From the NCBI RefSeq assembly GCF_050268245.1, contig NZ_JBNNGK010000006.1, positions 124,001-188,000 on the forward strand: a DNA stretch of 64,000 nucleotides, read 5' to 3'. Below the pieces are notes generated by a model. That model was not told the DNA's origin, made no database searches, and worked only from the letters and a program-made list of their open reading frames with translations. Source of the stretch: JBNNGK01 sp050268245. Lineage in GTDB: Bacteria > Pseudomonadota > Gammaproteobacteria > Enterobacterales > Enterobacteriaceae. Positions 1 to 9,177 of the stretch are shown one piece after another (position 1 is the first letter of the stretch; each line of letters opens with the position of its first letter). The translations under genes were made by a program, and so were the position numbers.

Positions 1-552
1 AGGTTGCAACGCTTTAATGATGCGGTATAAACGCCGAAGCGCACGCCAGGTTAGCAACAGGCCAAGTAACACCACCAACAGATAACTGCCCTTCTCAAGC
101 CAGAAACTGCTTTGATGCAACTGGCGCGAAGAGAGTTGCAACACACCCAGCACCAACGTGACGAGTGCAATGGCTACGCCCCCTTGCACCAGTGAAGCCG
201 CGAAAGTGAGCCGCAGACTGCTTTTTAATCGTGCCGGATGAGTTGCCAGATAGGTTGAAATCACCACCTTGCCGTGGCCGGGGCCTAACGCATGGAGTAC
301 GCCGTAACTTAGGCTAAATAACACCAATGCCCATCCAGCCTGTTGCGGTGCGGCTTTAACCTGTTGCAGTAAACCGGCCATCTGCTGGTTCAGCGCCTTT
401 TGCCACACCACACTTTGTAGCAAAATTTGCGGCCAATAGTGCCAAATCAACTGTAAGGCACCCGCCAAAACAATAACGAACAGCAGCAACGGCCACAGGC
501 TGAGTGCCCAATGGCGCTGGCGAGAAGCGGATGAGCTAACATTTATTGACAT
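1..552 (-). CDS. Nickel/cobalt transporter, NicO/RcnA-like (C-terminus cut by window edge)
   Basis: This is the N-terminal part of a polytopic inner-membrane protein whose 3' end lies outside the window. It opens MSINVSSSASRQRHW, followed by a hydrophobic helix. At about residue 110 it carries HALGPGHGK, the His-rich motif typical of NicO/RcnA metal transporters, followed by further hydrophobic segments. Its ATG overlaps the end of the DUF1007 gene by 10 bases, so the two are probably translationally coupled. DUF1007 proteins commonly accompany NicO permeases, which supports divalent metal transport. Direction (uptake or efflux) and metal cannot be told from the sequence. Confidence 0.8.
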   Translation of the reverse strand, partial: MSINVSSSASRQRHWALSLWPLLLFVIVLAGALQLIWHYWPQILLQSVVWQKALNQQMAGLLQQVKAAPQQAGWALVLFSLSYGVLHALGPGHGKVVISTYLATHPARLKSSLRLTFAASLVQGGVAIALVTLVLGVLQLSSRQLHQSSFWLEKGSYLLVVLLGLLLTWRALRRLYRIIKALQP

Positions 553-1178
553 TGCAAGGTGATCCGTTGTGCAAATTGCTGGCCAAGCTGCATATCTTCG
601 CCCGGCGAATCATTTTTATCGAGCGACAATGCATAGGCTTGTAGCGAAGCATTTGGCTTGGGTGTCATCAGGTTAACTTGGCACTGCTGTGCCATCTCTT
701 CTGGCAAATGAATAGCCGTTTGATCTTTGTAACTCATATCAACAAAAAAGGTCGGATCGTAAGTTGCTATCTCGAACGGCTTACCGGCCAACGGCTGCGC
801 TTGCGCCAAAGGCAGCACAAACTCCAACACCGCTTTATGCCCTTGGCGCGAAAGTTGATATTCCGTGGGTAAATTTAAATATTTAACCGCTTTCCCATCG
901 CGATAAATATCAGTGAAATAATGCTGCCCCAACACATTAGCCATCACTTGTGCTGCTAGCTTCTTCCACACTTCTGAATCACTTTTGGCATTTTTCGCGT
1001 CATACAGCAGATCTGCTGAGGTGATCTCATCCATAACCCATACCATTTTCAAACCAACCCATTGCCGATCTTTCACCACAAACGTGGCGTTCATATCAAT
1101 AAAACTGTGTGGATGTGCAACGGCGTTGACGCTATACAACATGACCAGACCGGCGATTAACCTCAAAGACTTCATCAT
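543..1178 (-). CDS. DUF1007 family periplasmic protein, partner of the NicO transporter
   Basis: The product is 211 residues, starting MMKSLRLIAGLVML with a signal peptide that probably ends near SVNAVAHPHS. The conserved start of the mature protein, HPHSFIDM, is the hallmark of DUF1007 and may bind metal. I chose the double ATG at 1173-1178 because the signal peptide begins there; upstream extension gives no plausible protein. Only a weak GAGTG-type ribosome site precedes it. The stop overlaps the start of the downstream NicO gene. Function is unproven; by association it probably supports nickel or cobalt transport in the periplasm. Confidence 0.8.
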   Translation of the reverse strand: MMKSLRLIAGLVMLYSVNAVAHPHSFIDMNATFVVKDRQWVGLKMVWVMDEITSADLLYDAKNAKSDSEVWKKLAAQVMANVLGQHYFTDIYRDGKAVKYLNLPTEYQLSRQGHKAVLEFVLPLAQAQPLAGKPFEIATYDPTFFVDMSYKDQTAIHLPEEMAQQCQVNLMTPKPNASLQAYALSLDKNDSPGEDMQLGQQFAQRITLQCQ

Positions 1179-1351
1179 CACACCACACTCAATATTGTTA
1201 TAAAGTAACATAATAACCTGCCGTTCAGCGCCTTTCTGGCACAATAACTGTGACCAAAGTTGTAAGCCGACGTAAAAGCGTTCACTACCGCCGTGTCTCC
1301 ACGGCACCTTTTGCTATGCTTATGCTTCTACGTTAGCTGCTAGAAGGTAAT

Positions 1352-2617
1352 ATGAGCCTGGACAGTTTTCCTGTGCCTGAGCTCTCCGGTCAACAACGGC
1401 GCTGCCACATTTTATTGATGCTGTATATGCCGCTACTCACAGTAAAACTGGAGACTATCAGCCAAATCAACCGTGTCGATCTCGCTACCTGCCGGCAAGA
1501 TATAGCCGAGGTTACCAGCGAAATCCAGCGTTTCCACCACTTGGACATGACTGATAACCCCGACAATAGCTACCACATAATAGGAAGCACGCTGAATAAA
1601 CGCCTCTGCCTTATCCATTGGCTGCGGCGAGCGCTGCGCTGTTGCCCGCAGTTTATAAACGATACCTTCAGCCGCCAATTGCTGCGCGCACTGGCGGCTA
1701 ATGACGGCTTTCCGGCTCGATTACAAGATTGTATCGATGACTGTGCACAACGGCTTAAACGCGATATTGATGCCCGTGAACGCCAATTCTTACAGCATTA
1801 TCTGTGTTATTACCTATGGGAAAACGCTTGCCAACGTCATCCACAATTCAACGAAAGTCAGCGTGCCTGGCTGCATCAAAAAATGGAGTATCAAGCCGCG
1901 TCAGCGTTATCACAGATGTTAGCTCAGCAATTTGGACACCCACACCAGACCAACGAACAGGATTTTCTGGCGCTGATGTTTACCCTGTTGAAAAACCACC
2001 GCTATGAAAGCAATAATTCCGCAGAAGATTTACGTCTGATTGTCGCCATTGAACGCATGGTAGAGCGCTTCCAACGGATATCCGGCATGAATTTCAGTAG
2101 CCAAAAAGATCTGATCACGCACCTTTTTGCCCACCTGGCTCCCGCCGTCGAACGTTGCCACTTTAATATCGGTATCGACAATCTGCTACTCGAGGAGGTC
2201 GTACGTAAATATCCGCGTTTGATGCGCACGACACAGGAAGCCATGCAGCCGTTTGAGCAAGAGTACGGCATTCATTTTTCTCGCGAAGAGGCCGGTTTAG
2301 TCGCCATCAGCTTTGGGGCTTGGCTAATGCAAGAAAATGCGTTGCAGGAAAAGCAGGTATTGTTGCTGACCTTGGATAACCCACAGCTAGAAGAAGAAGT
2401 GGAATATCAGATCCGCGAACTGACGCTACTCCCGTTAAATATTAAGTATCAATCGCTGAACGAATTTTTACGCGCCGGGGCGCCCCAAGGCATAACACTG
2501 GTGATCACCCCTTACGCCACGCTGCAACCTGTCACACAGCCGACGCTCATCCACACCGAATTGCCGCTCAAGCGCCAACAACGTAAAACAATCCGCGCCC
2601 TGTTAGAAACGCCTTAA
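1352..2617 (+). CDS. csiE: Stationary-phase-inducible protein CsiE
   Basis: The product is 421 residues, close to the E. coli CsiE length. The N-terminal part resembles the helix-turn-helix region of BglG-type antiterminators, and the middle (about residues 160-330) looks like a PTS regulation domain, including the HLAPAVERCHFNI stretch. The start ATG follows AGAAGG. It is convergent with hcaT and overlaps its end by 4 bases, the same neighbour as in E. coli. In E. coli the gene is induced in stationary phase under RpoS and CRP; its biochemical role is unknown. Confidence 0.9.
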   Translation: MSLDSFPVPELSGQQRRCHILLMLYMPLLTVKLETISQINRVDLATCRQDIAEVTSEIQRFHHLDMTDNPDNSYHIIGSTLNKRLCLIHWLRRALRCCPQFINDTFSRQLLRALAANDGFPARLQDCIDDCAQRLKRDIDARERQFLQHYLCYYLWENACQRHPQFNESQRAWLHQKMEYQAASALSQMLAQQFGHPHQTNEQDFLALMFTLLKNHRYESNNSAEDLRLIVAIERMVERFQRISGMNFSSQKDLITHLFAHLAPAVERCHFNIGIDNLLLEEVVRKYPRLMRTTQEAMQPFEQEYGIHFSREEAGLVAISFGAWLMQENALQEKQVLLLTLDNPQLEEEVEYQIRELTLLPLNIKYQSLNEFLRAGAPQGITLVITPYATLQPVTQPTLIHTELPLKRQQRKTIRALLETP

Positions 2618-3768
2618 CGTAACGCGGTGTTTGCCACGGCAGGCGGGCGGATAAATAATACCGGTAACACAATCGCCGCCATAACCCAGAAAACCCCGCC
2701 CTGCCAATGCTCAAACAGGAACCCGGCAATCACTGTCATCACCGCTATTCCTCCGCCCATCGCCAATGCCGAATAAACCGCCTGCAATCGAATCACTTCA
2801 GGCCCCTTGCGGGCGGCAATAAAGCGCATCGCGGCCAAGTGGCAAACGGTGAAGGTACCGCAATGCAACACCTGCACCAACAGCAGCCAGCCCAACTCAG
2901 TCGTCGAAGCCATCAAGCCCCAACGCAGTACACCACAGCAGGCAGACAGCAACAGTAAACTACGCGCATTCCAACGGCGGAACAGCAGATTACTGCTGGC
3001 AAAAATAATCACTTCAGCCACCACACCCAATGACCAAAAATAGCCGATGGCCGAAGCCGAATACCCGGCCTCCTGCCAATAAATCGAGGCAAAGCTGTAA
3101 TAACCCGCGTGCGCGCCCTGTAACAGCGTGACACACAATAAAAATCGCCAGACCGGCCCTTCACTAAGCAGTGCGCGCCATGAGCGGCTGGGCTCATCGA
3201 TAGAACGCGTTTCCTCTGCCTGTGGCATCACGCTAGGTTTTAGCAACATCGCTAACAGCATCGCCAGCAAGCTAAAAAGCAGGCTATACAGAATGGCGCT
3301 ATGCCCCCAAGCCGACACCCACTGCCCGGTCAGCGCTGAACCAATCACAAATGCCAGTGAACCCCACAGCCGCACCCGCCCATAATCCATCGGGATTTGC
3401 TTTTGCCAGGTCGCAGCTAAGGCATCGGTCAGCGGCACCAGCGGCGAAAAGAACAGGTTAAAACCAGCAATCACCAGCATCAACCATCCCCAGCCGTTGC
3501 CAAAGCAAAAACCAATCGCGAATGCCAATGTCAGTAATGCCAAAATGCGTAAAGCAGTGACCAGTTGAGAAGGATCTTTAACGCGCGGCGCAATCAATAA
3601 GCTACCGAGAAAACGCGCCACCAACCCGGCCCCCAACAAGATGCCGATGGTATCAGGCTCCAGCCCTTCACCTTTTAACCAAACGCCCCAGAATGGGAGA
3701 AAAATGCCATAAGAAAAGAAATAGGTGAAATAACTGAGCGCTAGCCAACGCGTTGATTGCAAGACCAT
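2614..3768 (-). CDS. hcaT: MFS transporter HcaT (putative 3-phenylpropionate permease)
   Basis: This 384-residue protein has about twelve hydrophobic segments and the length of E. coli HcaT, a major facilitator related to LacY/NupG-type permeases. The start MVLQSTRWLALSYF follows a good GGAGGG ribosome site. The csiE-hcaT tail-to-tail arrangement is the E. coli one, which supports orthology. No hca catabolic genes lie in the window, so the substrate in this organism is uncertain; the name rests on synteny and family resemblance. Confidence 0.82.
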   Translation of the reverse strand: MVLQSTRWLALSYFTYFFSYGIFLPFWGVWLKGEGLEPDTIGILLGAGLVARFLGSLLIAPRVKDPSQLVTALRILALLTLAFAIGFCFGNGWGWLMLVIAGFNLFFSPLVPLTDALAATWQKQIPMDYGRVRLWGSLAFVIGSALTGQWVSAWGHSAILYSLLFSLLAMLLAMLLKPSVMPQAEETRSIDEPSRSWRALLSEGPVWRFLLCVTLLQGAHAGYYSFASIYWQEAGYSASAIGYFWSLGVVAEVIIFASSNLLFRRWNARSLLLLSACCGVLRWGLMASTTELGWLLLVQVLHCGTFTVCHLAAMRFIAARKGPEVIRLQAVYSALAMGGGIAVMTVIAGFLFEHWQGGVFWVMAAIVLPVLFIRPPAVANTALR

Positions 3769-4189
3769 GTTCCCTCCGGTGTGTGGGCGATACTTTGACA
3801 GAGCTCACATCAGCTAGCAATCTTGGCTCAAGATCATCCCATTAGAGTGCAATGTAGCTCACACTTTGACGCTTATGGATATAAAAATCCGCCGACGCGA
3901 TACGGCTTGTCAGTGAACGTTTTTATGCCGGACAGATGGGATTGTTGGTCGCTATCAGCACATCACGCCATGCGCCTCACATATTGTTGCCCCAACCAAC
4001 CCGTTCAAACAATCAGATAATGTGGTCACGTTGGTTTAAAACGACGGCTAACAATGCCCGCTAATAATAGCTTCGAAGGATGCCTGATCACGTTACGCAA
4101 AGCGAGGAAGGTGGAGGTGGAACGACAGTGTTGACAATTGTCCGAGGCAAGAGCGGCGTGTATTCCTGATAGCCCGATGGGGCTGTCAT
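3769..4189. other. Intergenic region hcaT-glyA, no gene seen
   Basis: About 420 bases without a convincing coding region. It must hold the hcaT promoter on the minus strand near 3770-3900. A half CRP-like motif (AGCTCACA) occurs twice near 3805 and 3855, too weak to call. The short open frames here lack ribosome sites and recognisable products. Confidence 0.5.
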
Positions 4190-4237
4190 AAAATAAGGCG
4201 CAATGCCGCCCAGTATTCACTGAACTTTATTGCGCCT
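4190..4237 (-). terminator. glyA terminator
   Basis: Reading on the minus strand after the glyA stop, AGGCGCAAT (4229-4237) pairs perfectly with ATTGCGCCT (4196-4204) across a 24-base loop and is followed by TATTTT. This is a plausible intrinsic terminator for glyA. Confidence 0.65.
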
Positions 4238-4267
4238 AAGCGAAACTTTTAAATAGAAAGACTGAGA

Positions 4268-5521
4268 TTATGCGTAAACCGGCAGGCGGGCGCAGATATC
4301 CAGTACTTTCTTCTTAGTACGTTCAATGGTGGCTTCGTCGTTGATATTATCCAACACATCGCACATCCAACCTGCCAGTTCACGCACTTCCGCTTCTTTG
4401 AAACCGCGACGGGTGACTGCTGGCGTACCGATACGGATACCGGAAGTCACAAACGGGCTCTTCGGATCGTTAGGTACACTGTTCTTGTTAACGGTAATGT
4501 TGGCGCGCCCCAAGGCAGCATCCGCTTCTTTACCGGTCAGGTTCTTATCGACCAAATCCAACAGGAACAGGTGGTTATGTGTACCGCCAGAAACGACTTT
4601 ATAGCCACGCTCTAAGAACACTTCCACCATCGCTTTGGCATTTTTCGCCACTTGCTGCTGGTAAATCTTGAACTCAGGCTCCATCGCCTCTTTCAGTGCA
4701 ACTGCTTTACCCGCAATCACATGCATCAAAGGACCGCCCTGGCTACCCGGGAAAACCGCGGAGTTCAGTTTCTTATACAGCTCCTCATCGCCCCCTTTCG
4801 CCAAGATCAAACCGCCACGCGGGCCTGCCAGCGTTTTGTGGGTGGTGGTGGTCACGATATGTGCATGAGGAACCGGGTTCGGGTACACGCCAGCCGCGAT
4901 CAGACCGGCAACGTGCGCCATATCTACAAACAGATAAGCGCCGATGCTGTCAGCGATTTCCCGCATTTTGGCCCAATCAACCACGCCAGAGTAGGCAGAG
5001 AAACCACCGATGATCATTTTGGGTTTATGGGTTTGCGCCAGTGTAGCCAGTTCGTCGTAGTCGATCTGCCCTTTCTCATCGATGCCGTAAGGCACTACGT
5101 TGTACAACTTACCAGACAGGTTAACCGGCGAACCGTGAGTCAGGTGGCCACCATGCGCCAGGTTCATACCCAAAATAGTGTCACCCGGTTGTAACAGCCC
5201 GGTGTAAACCGCAAAGTTAGCCTGTGAACCGGAGTGCGGTTGTACGTTAGCGTAATCTGCACCAAACAGTTCCTTGGCACGATCTATAGCCAATTGCTCA
5301 ACGATATCAACGTGTTCGCATCCCCCGTAATAACGCTTGCCCGGGTAGCCTTCAGCGTATTTATTAGTCAACTGGGAACCTTGCGCCTGCATCACGCGCG
5401 GGCTGGTGTAGTTCTCAGAGGCAATCAGTTCGATATGCTCTTCTTGACGCACCACTTCTTGCTCCATTGCGCGCCACAGTTCGGCATCGTAATCGGCAAT
5501 GTTCATTTCACGCTTTAACAT
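4268..5521 (-). CDS. glyA: Serine hydroxymethyltransferase
   Basis: The product is 417 residues, the E. coli length, starting MLKREMNIADYDAELW. It interconverts serine plus tetrahydrofolate with glycine plus 5,10-methylene-THF, the main source of one-carbon units, using PLP in the cytosol. The PLP lysine is visible in TTTTHKTLAGPRGG at about residue 229, and the family motifs YAEGYPGKRYYGGCE and HGGHLTHG are present. The start follows AGGAG. It is divergent from hmp, and the shared control region holds a PurR-type box, as in E. coli. Confidence 0.98.
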   Translation of the reverse strand: MLKREMNIADYDAELWRAMEQEVVRQEEHIELIASENYTSPRVMQAQGSQLTNKYAEGYPGKRYYGGCEHVDIVEQLAIDRAKELFGADYANVQPHSGSQANFAVYTGLLQPGDTILGMNLAHGGHLTHGSPVNLSGKLYNVVPYGIDEKGQIDYDELATLAQTHKPKMIIGGFSAYSGVVDWAKMREIADSIGAYLFVDMAHVAGLIAAGVYPNPVPHAHIVTTTTHKTLAGPRGGLILAKGGDEELYKKLNSAVFPGSQGGPLMHVIAGKAVALKEAMEPEFKIYQQQVAKNAKAMVEVFLERGYKVVSGGTHNHLFLLDLVDKNLTGKEADAALGRANITVNKNSVPNDPKSPFVTSGIRIGTPAVTRRGFKEAEVRELAGWMCDVLDNINDEATIERTKKKVLDICARLPVYA

Positions 5522-5642
5522 CCGGCATCTCCTGACTTGAATCCAGCTAACTAAAAAGTGACCAAATAACTACCCGTTTGGGTTCTGGGCAACAGTGTAA
5601 ACTGTTTTCCCCCGTTGAGGATAGGTCTTGACAGAGGTTTTT

Positions 5643-5658
5643 ACGCAAACGATTGGCT
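5643..5658 (-). promoter_or_regulatory. PurR box upstream of glyA
   Basis: ACGCAAACGATTGGCT on the plus strand reads AGCCAATCGTTTGCGT toward glyA. It matches the PurR consensus in the well-conserved TCGTTTGCGT half and closely resembles the site known in the E. coli glyA promoter. Confidence 0.65.
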
Positions 5659-5816
5659 TTAGCTGCAGCAAGGCTTTGATCCGCTAACGCCTCGCAATAT
5701 TCAACGGATATTTTCTCACGGTATTGATGCGGTTTTTTCATGTTCTGTGAAGCCGATCGGTTATTAACAAACACGCAACAAAAAAGTGGGTATTTACAAG
5801 CATACTGCAACCCTAT

Positions 5817-5839
5817 AAGATGCATTTAAAATGCAACAT
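5817..5839 (+). promoter_or_regulatory. NsrR operator of hmp
   Basis: AAGATGCATTT, one base, then AAATGCAACAT forms the near-perfect inverted repeat expected of the nitric-oxide-sensing repressor NsrR. It lies about 40 bases before the hmp start, as in E. coli. Derepression by nitric oxide is the expected control. Confidence 0.75.
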
Positions 5840-5877
5840 TGAAGTATCTTAACAAAATCGTATACAGGAGCATCAGC

Positions 5878-7068
5878 ATGCTGGATAGCCAAACCATCGC
5901 CACCGTTAAATCCACTATTCCCCTGCTAGCTGCAACCGGCCCAAAGCTGACAGCACACTTTTATGATCGGATGTTCGCGCATAACCCCGAATTGAAAGAT
6001 ATTTTCAATATGAGTAACCAACGCAATGGCGATCAACGTCAAGCACTGTTTGATGCCATTTGCGCGTATGCCAGCAATCTGGACAATTTGGCAGCACTCC
6101 TGCCAGCGGTTGAGCGCATTGCGCAAAAACACACCAGCTTCAACATTCAACCGGAGCAGTATCAAATTGTGGGTACCCACCTGTTGGCAACGCTGGACGA
6201 AATGTTCAATCCGGGTCAGGAAGTGCTCGATGCCTGGGGCAAGGCTTATGCCGTATTGGCAAACGTATTTATCCAACGTGAAGGACAGATTTATCAAGAA
6301 AGCGCAACCGGTAATGGCGGCTGGCGCGATAGACGTGCCTTCCGTATCGTAAAAAAACAGCCGCAAAGTGATGTTATTAGCAGTTTCATTCTGGCACCGG
6401 AAGATGGCGGCCGCGTAATCGACTTCAAACCGGGTCAATACTTGGCGGTTTACATCAACGATGACAGTCTCGAACATCAAGAAATTCGCCAGTATTCGCT
6501 CACCGCGGCACCTAACGGCGAATTTTACCGTATCGCGGTAAAACGGGAACAACAGGGTATTGTATCGACTTACCTGCATCAGCAAGCAAAAGAAGGCGAT
6601 GTCATCTACCTTGCCCCACCGCACGGCGATTTTTTCCTCGATGTCGCCCCAACCACTCCGGTGGCATTAATTTCCGCAGGCGTCGGCCAAACCCCTATGC
6701 TCGGCATGCTAAATGCGCTGTATAACCATCAGCACCAAGCAGACGTTCACTGGCTACACGCCGCGGAGAACGGCAGCGTACATGCCTTTGCCGACGAAGT
6801 GGCCGACATTGCAGGACAAATGCCAAATTTGAGTCGTCATGTTTGGTATCGCGAACCGGGGCAAAACGATGAGGAAGGGCGCGATTATCAATCACGCGGT
6901 TTGATGGATCTCAGCGTTGTCCGCTCTGCACTGAGTAATCCACAAATGCATTATTACTTCTGTGGCCCGGTGGCATTCATGCAGTTCATCGGTAAACAAC
7001 TACTGGATATGGGCGTTGCAGCAGAACGCATCCACTATGAATGCTTTGGCCCGCATAAGGTGTTATAG
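5878..7068 (+). CDS. hmp: Flavohaemoglobin, nitric oxide dioxygenase
   Basis: The product is 396 residues, identical in length to E. coli Hmp. It converts NO plus O2 to nitrate with NAD(P)H. The globin domain (about 1-135) has the proximal haem histidine in IAQKHTSF at about residue 85; the FAD domain carries RQYSLT; the NAD domain carries ISAGVGQTPML. The C-terminus HYECFGPHKVL is conserved. I start at MLDSQTIATV because an AGGAG site precedes it by 8 bases; an upstream in-frame extension has no such site and would overlap the NsrR operator. Confidence 0.98.
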   Translation: MLDSQTIATVKSTIPLLAATGPKLTAHFYDRMFAHNPELKDIFNMSNQRNGDQRQALFDAICAYASNLDNLAALLPAVERIAQKHTSFNIQPEQYQIVGTHLLATLDEMFNPGQEVLDAWGKAYAVLANVFIQREGQIYQESATGNGGWRDRRAFRIVKKQPQSDVISSFILAPEDGGRVIDFKPGQYLAVYINDDSLEHQEIRQYSLTAAPNGEFYRIAVKREQQGIVSTYLHQQAKEGDVIYLAPPHGDFFLDVAPTTPVALISAGVGQTPMLGMLNALYNHQHQADVHWLHAAENGSVHAFADEVADIAGQMPNLSRHVWYREPGQNDEEGRDYQSRGLMDLSVVRSALSNPQMHYYFCGPVAFMQFIGKQLLDMGVAAERIHYECFGPHKVL

Positions 7069-7095
7069 CGGCGATAGGCGGGTTTAGCTGTGATG

Positions 7096-7122
7096 ATGGG
7101 CGAAGCATGCTTCGCCCATTTT
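7096..7122. terminator. Bidirectional terminator between hmp and glnB
   Basis: A perfect 24-base palindrome at 7096-7119, with arms ATGGGCGAAGCA, is followed by a short T run on the plus strand. It lies between the convergent hmp and glnB genes and probably ends both transcripts. Confidence 0.7.
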
Positions 7123-7137
7123 GAATAGCTGAAAATA

Positions 7138-7476
7138 TTAAATGGCTTCTTCGTCTTGCTCGCCGGTACGAATACGCACAACTCGAGCGACATCAAAGAC
7201 AAAAATTTTACCGTCACCAATCTTGCCGGTTTGCGCCGTTTGCATAATGGTTTCAACGCAGGTGTCGACGATATCATCGGCCACCACAATTTCAATTTTC
7301 ACCTTCGGTAAGAAATCGACCATATATTCCGCACCGCGATACAGCTCGGTGTGACCTTTCTGGCGGCCAAACCCTTTAACTTCGGTCACGGTCATGCCGG
7401 TAATACCTACCTCGGCCAGCGCCTCACGCACGTCATCCAGTTTGAATGGCTTGATAATAGCGTCAATTTTTTTCAT
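7138..7476 (-). CDS. glnB: Nitrogen regulatory protein P-II
   Basis: The product is 112 residues, the usual P-II length. It senses 2-oxoglutarate and ATP/ADP and, through uridylylation by GlnD, controls GlnE and NtrB. The uridylylated tyrosine is in the T-loop motif RGAEYMVDF at about residue 51, and the C-terminal signature IGDGKIFVFDV is intact. It lies 12 bases downstream of nadE on the same strand and looks like the last gene of the glrK-qseG-glrR-nadE-glnB set. In E. coli glnB directly follows glrR. Confidence 0.98.
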   Translation of the reverse strand: MKKIDAIIKPFKLDDVREALAEVGITGMTVTEVKGFGRQKGHTELYRGAEYMVDFLPKVKIEIVVADDIVDTCVETIMQTAQTGKIGDGKIFVFDVARVVRIRTGEQDEEAI

Positions 7477-7488
7477 CTTTTTTCCTTA

Positions 7489-9111
7489 TTACCAATTTTT
7501 GCGGCCAAAGCCGGATGTAATCGGATAACGACGGTCTTTACCGAAGTTACGCGCGGTAATGCGTGGCCCCACGGCCGCCTGACGGCGTTTGTATTCGTTG
7601 ATGTCCACCAGACGGATCACCTTACGCACCACCGCCTCTTCAAAGCCTGCGGCCACCAGATCGGCAACTGACATATCGCGTTCAACGTAGCCTTCCAGAA
7701 TAGCATCTAAAATATCATACGGTGGCAAGCTATCCTGATCGACCTGATCCGGAGCCAGCTCAGCAGACGGCGGACGATCGATAACGCGCTGTGGGATCAC
7801 ATAAGACACGCTATTACGGTATTCCGATAACTTAAATACCAATGTTTTCGGCACGTCTTTCAACACATCGAAACCACCCGCCATATCGCCATACAGCGTC
7901 GCGTAACCCACGGCCATTTCGCTCTTATTGCCCGTCGTCAGCACTATGCTGCGCCGCTTGTTTGAAAGCGCCATTAGCACCACGCCACGACAGCGCGCCT
8001 GGAGGTTCTCTTCGGTGGTATCGCGCTCGGTGTTGGCAAACATCGGTGCCAGTTGCCCCATGAAAGCATCGAACATCGGTTCAATAGAAACCACATCAAA
8101 CTCAACGCCCAGAATTTCCGCTTCTTCTTTAGCATCGGCAATACTGATATCCGCGGTATAGCGGAACGGCATCATCAGCGCCTGCACTTTTTCTTTGCCC
8201 AGTGCATCAACCGCAATTGCCAGCGTTAACGCCGAATCAATACCGCCAGAAAGCCCCAACACGGCACCTTTGAAACCATTTTTATTAACATAATCACGAA
8301 CCGCAAGCACCAGCGCTTCATAAATTTGTGACAATTGGGGTAATTCCGCAGCTGGGGCGGTCATCGGCACCACGTCACATTCGTTGAATTGCAAACGTGT
8401 CACCTGCTCGGCAAAGGCTGCCAAACGGTGCGTCATGTTGCCCGCCGCATCAAATACCTTCGAACAGCCGTCAAAAATCAACTCATCCTGACCGCCAATC
8501 TGGTTTAGGTACACCAACGGCAGGTTGGTACGGCGACAGTGTTCTGCCATCAGCGTTTTACGGATGTACGGCTTCTCTCGGTTATACGGCGACGCATTGA
8601 TCGATAGCACAATTTCAGCACCGGCTGCTTTCGCGGCATCAATGGGCTCAGGGAACCACAGATCTTCGCAAATCAATAGCCCCAAACGGTAACCTTTTAA
8701 CTCCACAACGCAACATTCACTGCCTTCGTGGAAATAACGTTTCTCATCGAACACGCCATAGTTCGGCAACTGTTGCTTGAAATAACGTGCCAACAACTTA
8801 CCTTCCGCAAACAGTGACAACGCATTGTACAACTTGCCACCCTCACGCCACGGATGACCAACCAGAATAGCCACCTCGCCTGAAGCCTGTTGCAAACGAT
8901 TCAATTGCACGTCGCAACGTTGATAAAAATCGTCGCGATATAGTAGGTCTTCCGGCGGATACCCCGATAACGCCAGCTCGGTGAACATAACCAGATCGGC
9001 TCCCGCCTTCTGTTGCTCTTGCACGATTTGCAACATGCGTTCGCTGTTGCCTTCTATGTCGCCCACCAGCAAATTCAACTGGGCTAACGCAATGGAAAGT
9101 GATCTGCTCAT
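7489..9111 (-). CDS. nadE: Glutamine-dependent NAD+ synthetase
   Basis: This 540-residue enzyme amidates deamido-NAD to NAD using glutamine-derived ammonia. The N-terminal nitrilase-type glutaminase domain shows the triad in FTELALSGYPPED (Glu45), KQQLPNYGVFDE (Lys112) and LLICEDLWFPEP (Cys148). The C-terminal synthetase has the PP-loop LGLSGGIDSAL at about 286-295. This architecture differs from the short E. coli NadE, which lacks the glutaminase domain. I prefer MSRSLSIALAQLN as start; an in-frame ATG ten codons upstream (9139-9141) is possible. Confidence 0.95.
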   Translation of the reverse strand: MSRSLSIALAQLNLLVGDIEGNSERMLQIVQEQQKAGADLVMFTELALSGYPPEDLLYRDDFYQRCDVQLNRLQQASGEVAILVGHPWREGGKLYNALSLFAEGKLLARYFKQQLPNYGVFDEKRYFHEGSECCVVELKGYRLGLLICEDLWFPEPIDAAKAAGAEIVLSINASPYNREKPYIRKTLMAEHCRRTNLPLVYLNQIGGQDELIFDGCSKVFDAAGNMTHRLAAFAEQVTRLQFNECDVVPMTAPAAELPQLSQIYEALVLAVRDYVNKNGFKGAVLGLSGGIDSALTLAIAVDALGKEKVQALMMPFRYTADISIADAKEEAEILGVEFDVVSIEPMFDAFMGQLAPMFANTERDTTEENLQARCRGVVLMALSNKRRSIVLTTGNKSEMAVGYATLYGDMAGGFDVLKDVPKTLVFKLSEYRNSVSYVIPQRVIDRPPSAELAPDQVDQDSLPPYDILDAILEGYVERDMSVADLVAAGFEEAVVRKVIRLVDINEYKRRQAAVGPRITARNFGKDRRYPITSGFGRKNW

Positions 9112-9177
9112 ATCTCTATGTTCTGATTCCGGCTGATTCATTGAGAACCTGCTTATGCAGGTCCAGAAAAGAAAACA

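Noticed and set aside
4652..5194. 180-codon plus-strand frame opposite glyA
   Set aside because: It is antisense to the strongly conserved glyA coding sequence, shares its third-position pattern and has no ribosome site.
5547..5825. 92-codon minus-strand frame between glyA and hmp
   Set aside because: It overlaps the PurR box and ends close to the NsrR operator; composition and lack of ribosome site fit a control region, not a gene.
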